A stretch of 6,417 nt of DNA from Clostridia bacterium. GTDB lineage: Bacteria; UBA6262; WVXT01; JAUXBS01. The notes beneath the pieces were generated by a model, which was not told where the DNA came from, did not search any database, and saw only the letters and a list, made by a program, of their open reading frames with translations. The position numbers were made by a program, and so were the translations under genes. Below are positions 6,083-6,417 of the stretch, one piece after another; the first letter of the stretch is position 1, and every line of letters starts with the position of its first letter. Location: positions 1 to 6,417 of the forward strand of contig JAUXDE010000093.1 of the NCBI GenBank assembly GCA_030618495.1. Reading direction: 5' to 3'.

Positions 6083-6270
6083 TGTAGTGTTACTAACATA
6101 TCTTTACATATGCTGGAAGTATTTTGCTTCAGTGTCAAGGAACGAAGAGTGAGAATACTGTACGTATGTGAACGATGAGTGACGCCGACGATGGATAAAA
6201 GACGACAGCCCTTCGGCTTCGCTCAGGATCTATGACCCTTCATATGTAAAGCTATGTTAATAACACTACA
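6083..6270. mobile_element. 188-bp MITE-like element with 30-bp terminal inverted repeats
   Basis: The 30 bases at 6083-6112 and the reverse complement of 6241-6270 match at 28 positions, beginning TGTAGTGTTA on the outer side and ending TACATATG on the inner side; one further outer base pair (6082 with 6271) also matches. The 128-bp interior has no meaningful open frame, so the element cannot encode its own transposase. The interior contains two copies of a GAACGAAGAGTGA-like 13-mer 30 bp apart and the segment CCCTTCGGCTTCGCTCAGG (6209-6227). I see no target-site duplication immediately outside the arms. It fits a non-autonomous miniature inverted-repeat element or a related palindromic intergenic repeat. 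Its left end lies two bases before the ligase ATG. An alternative is a regulatory RNA or DNA structure that is not mobile. Confidence 0.72.
6140..6182. repeat. Short direct repeat inside the MITE-like element
   Basis: GAACGAAGAGTGA (6140-6152) recurs as GAACGATGAGTGA (6170-6182), 12 of 13 bases identical, with a 30-bp period. Both copies lie in the interior of the inverted-repeat element. They may reflect an internal duplication or a repeated protein-binding or folding unit. Two copies are too few for a CRISPR array. Confidence 0.5.
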
Positions 6271-6276
6271 CCCGTT

Positions 6277-6305
6277 ATTATACATAAAATATAACAGGAA
6301 AACAA
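6277..6305 (-). promoter_or_regulatory. Candidate promoter for the O-antigen ligase gene, outside the repeat element
   Basis: On the minus strand, a perfect -10 TATAAT (6282-6277) is preceded after 17 bases by TTGTTT (6305-6300), a poor -35. Transcription would start near 6270, at the outer edge of the repeat element. The entire element would then form the first part of the ligase mRNA leader. The -35 match is only three of six bases, so this is tentative. A TTGACA (6138-6133) inside the element has no -10 at suitable spacing. Confidence 0.35.
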
Positions 6306-6325
6306 CCTCCGTTGTTGTGTTTTTC

Positions 6326-6353
6326 TTGATTTTTCACTATCAATAAGTATAAT
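6326..6353 (+). promoter_or_regulatory. Candidate sigma70-type promoter for the HAD hydrolase gene
   Basis: TTGATT (6326-6331) and a perfect TATAAT (6348-6353) are separated by 16 bases on the plus strand. Transcription would begin near 6360, about 14 bases before the ATG at 6374. AGGT (6360-6363) is the only ribosome-binding-site-like sequence and would lie at the extreme 5' end of the mRNA. Confidence 0.5.
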
Positions 6354-6373
6354 CGCTTCAGGTAATATAACTC

Positions 6374-6417
6374 ATGAAAACAATTAAACTCATTATCTTT
6401 GACCTTGACGGTACCCT
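6374..6417 (+). CDS. HAD-superfamily hydrolase, N-terminal fragment cut by the window edge
   Basis: Only 14 complete codons are present, reading MKTIKLIIFDLDGT, with the next codon cut after CT. This is HAD motif I, DxDGT, with Asp10 as the predicted nucleophile and Asp12 as the general acid/base. Family members with this opening are mostly phosphatases or phosphomutases such as phosphoglycolate phosphatase and beta-phosphoglucomutase; the substrate cannot be told from this fragment. The gene runs off the right edge. It is divergent from the O-antigen ligase gene, with the repeat element and two candidate promoters between them. Confidence 0.8.
   Translation, partial: MKTIKLIIFDLDGT

Noticed and set aside
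6083-6270. CRISPR array or tRNA/attachment site at the repeated region
   Set aside because: There are only two internal direct repeat copies and no regular spacers. There is no tRNA-like fold or integrase gene nearby, and the dominant structure is an inverted repeat.
6301-6323. Hairpin AACAAC-CTCC-GTTGTT followed by a T-rich run, as an intrinsic terminator
   Set aside because: The stem is six pairs, mostly A-T, and it sits between two divergent genes where no plus-strand transcript needs to end. It may be only part of the promoter region.

Overview
The window is bacterial chromosomal DNA with moderate-to-low GC and densely packed housekeeping genes. An O-antigen ligase/polymerase-type membrane protein suggests a cell envelope that carries polymerised or ligated glycans. 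The ribosomal protein L28 is the four-cysteine (zinc-ribbon) form, and the DUF4342 protein belongs to a family I associate with Firmicutes, Chloroflexi and several uncultured phyla. I cannot name the organism. An uncultured lineage of the Omnitrophota/Elusimicrobiota kind would fit, but that is a guess from gene style and not a demonstration.

Layout. Positions 1-314 hold no convincing gene; they contain a perfect 13-bp inverted repeat and one 50-codon reading frame of doubtful status. Positions 315-3199 form a leftward (minus-strand) operon transcribed in the order recG (fork-remodelling helicase), coaD (phosphopantetheine adenylyltransferase) and a small DUF4342 protein. The recG start faces rpmB (ribosomal protein L28, plus strand) across 63 bp, where the two candidate promoters appear to interlock. 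rpmB converges on cysE (serine O-acetyltransferase, minus strand), with a weak hairpin at the junction. Upstream of cysE, also on the minus strand, lies a 599-codon Wzy/WaaL-type O-antigen ligase with an unusual inserted beta-rich domain of about 125 residues. A HAD-family hydrolase begins at the right edge on the plus strand and is cut off after 14 codons.

Most of the window is ordinary. The most unusual non-coding structure is a 188-bp element at 6083-6270 bounded by 30-bp inverted repeats that match at 28 of 30 positions. It looks like a MITE or other non-autonomous mobile repeat. It ends two bases before the annotated start codon of the ligase gene and appears to lie between that gene and a candidate upstream promoter. 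The most unusual protein feature is the ligase insert, which resembles a carbohydrate-binding beta-sandwich placed in the large periplasmic loop. I did not find a multi-gene system that looks undescribed.
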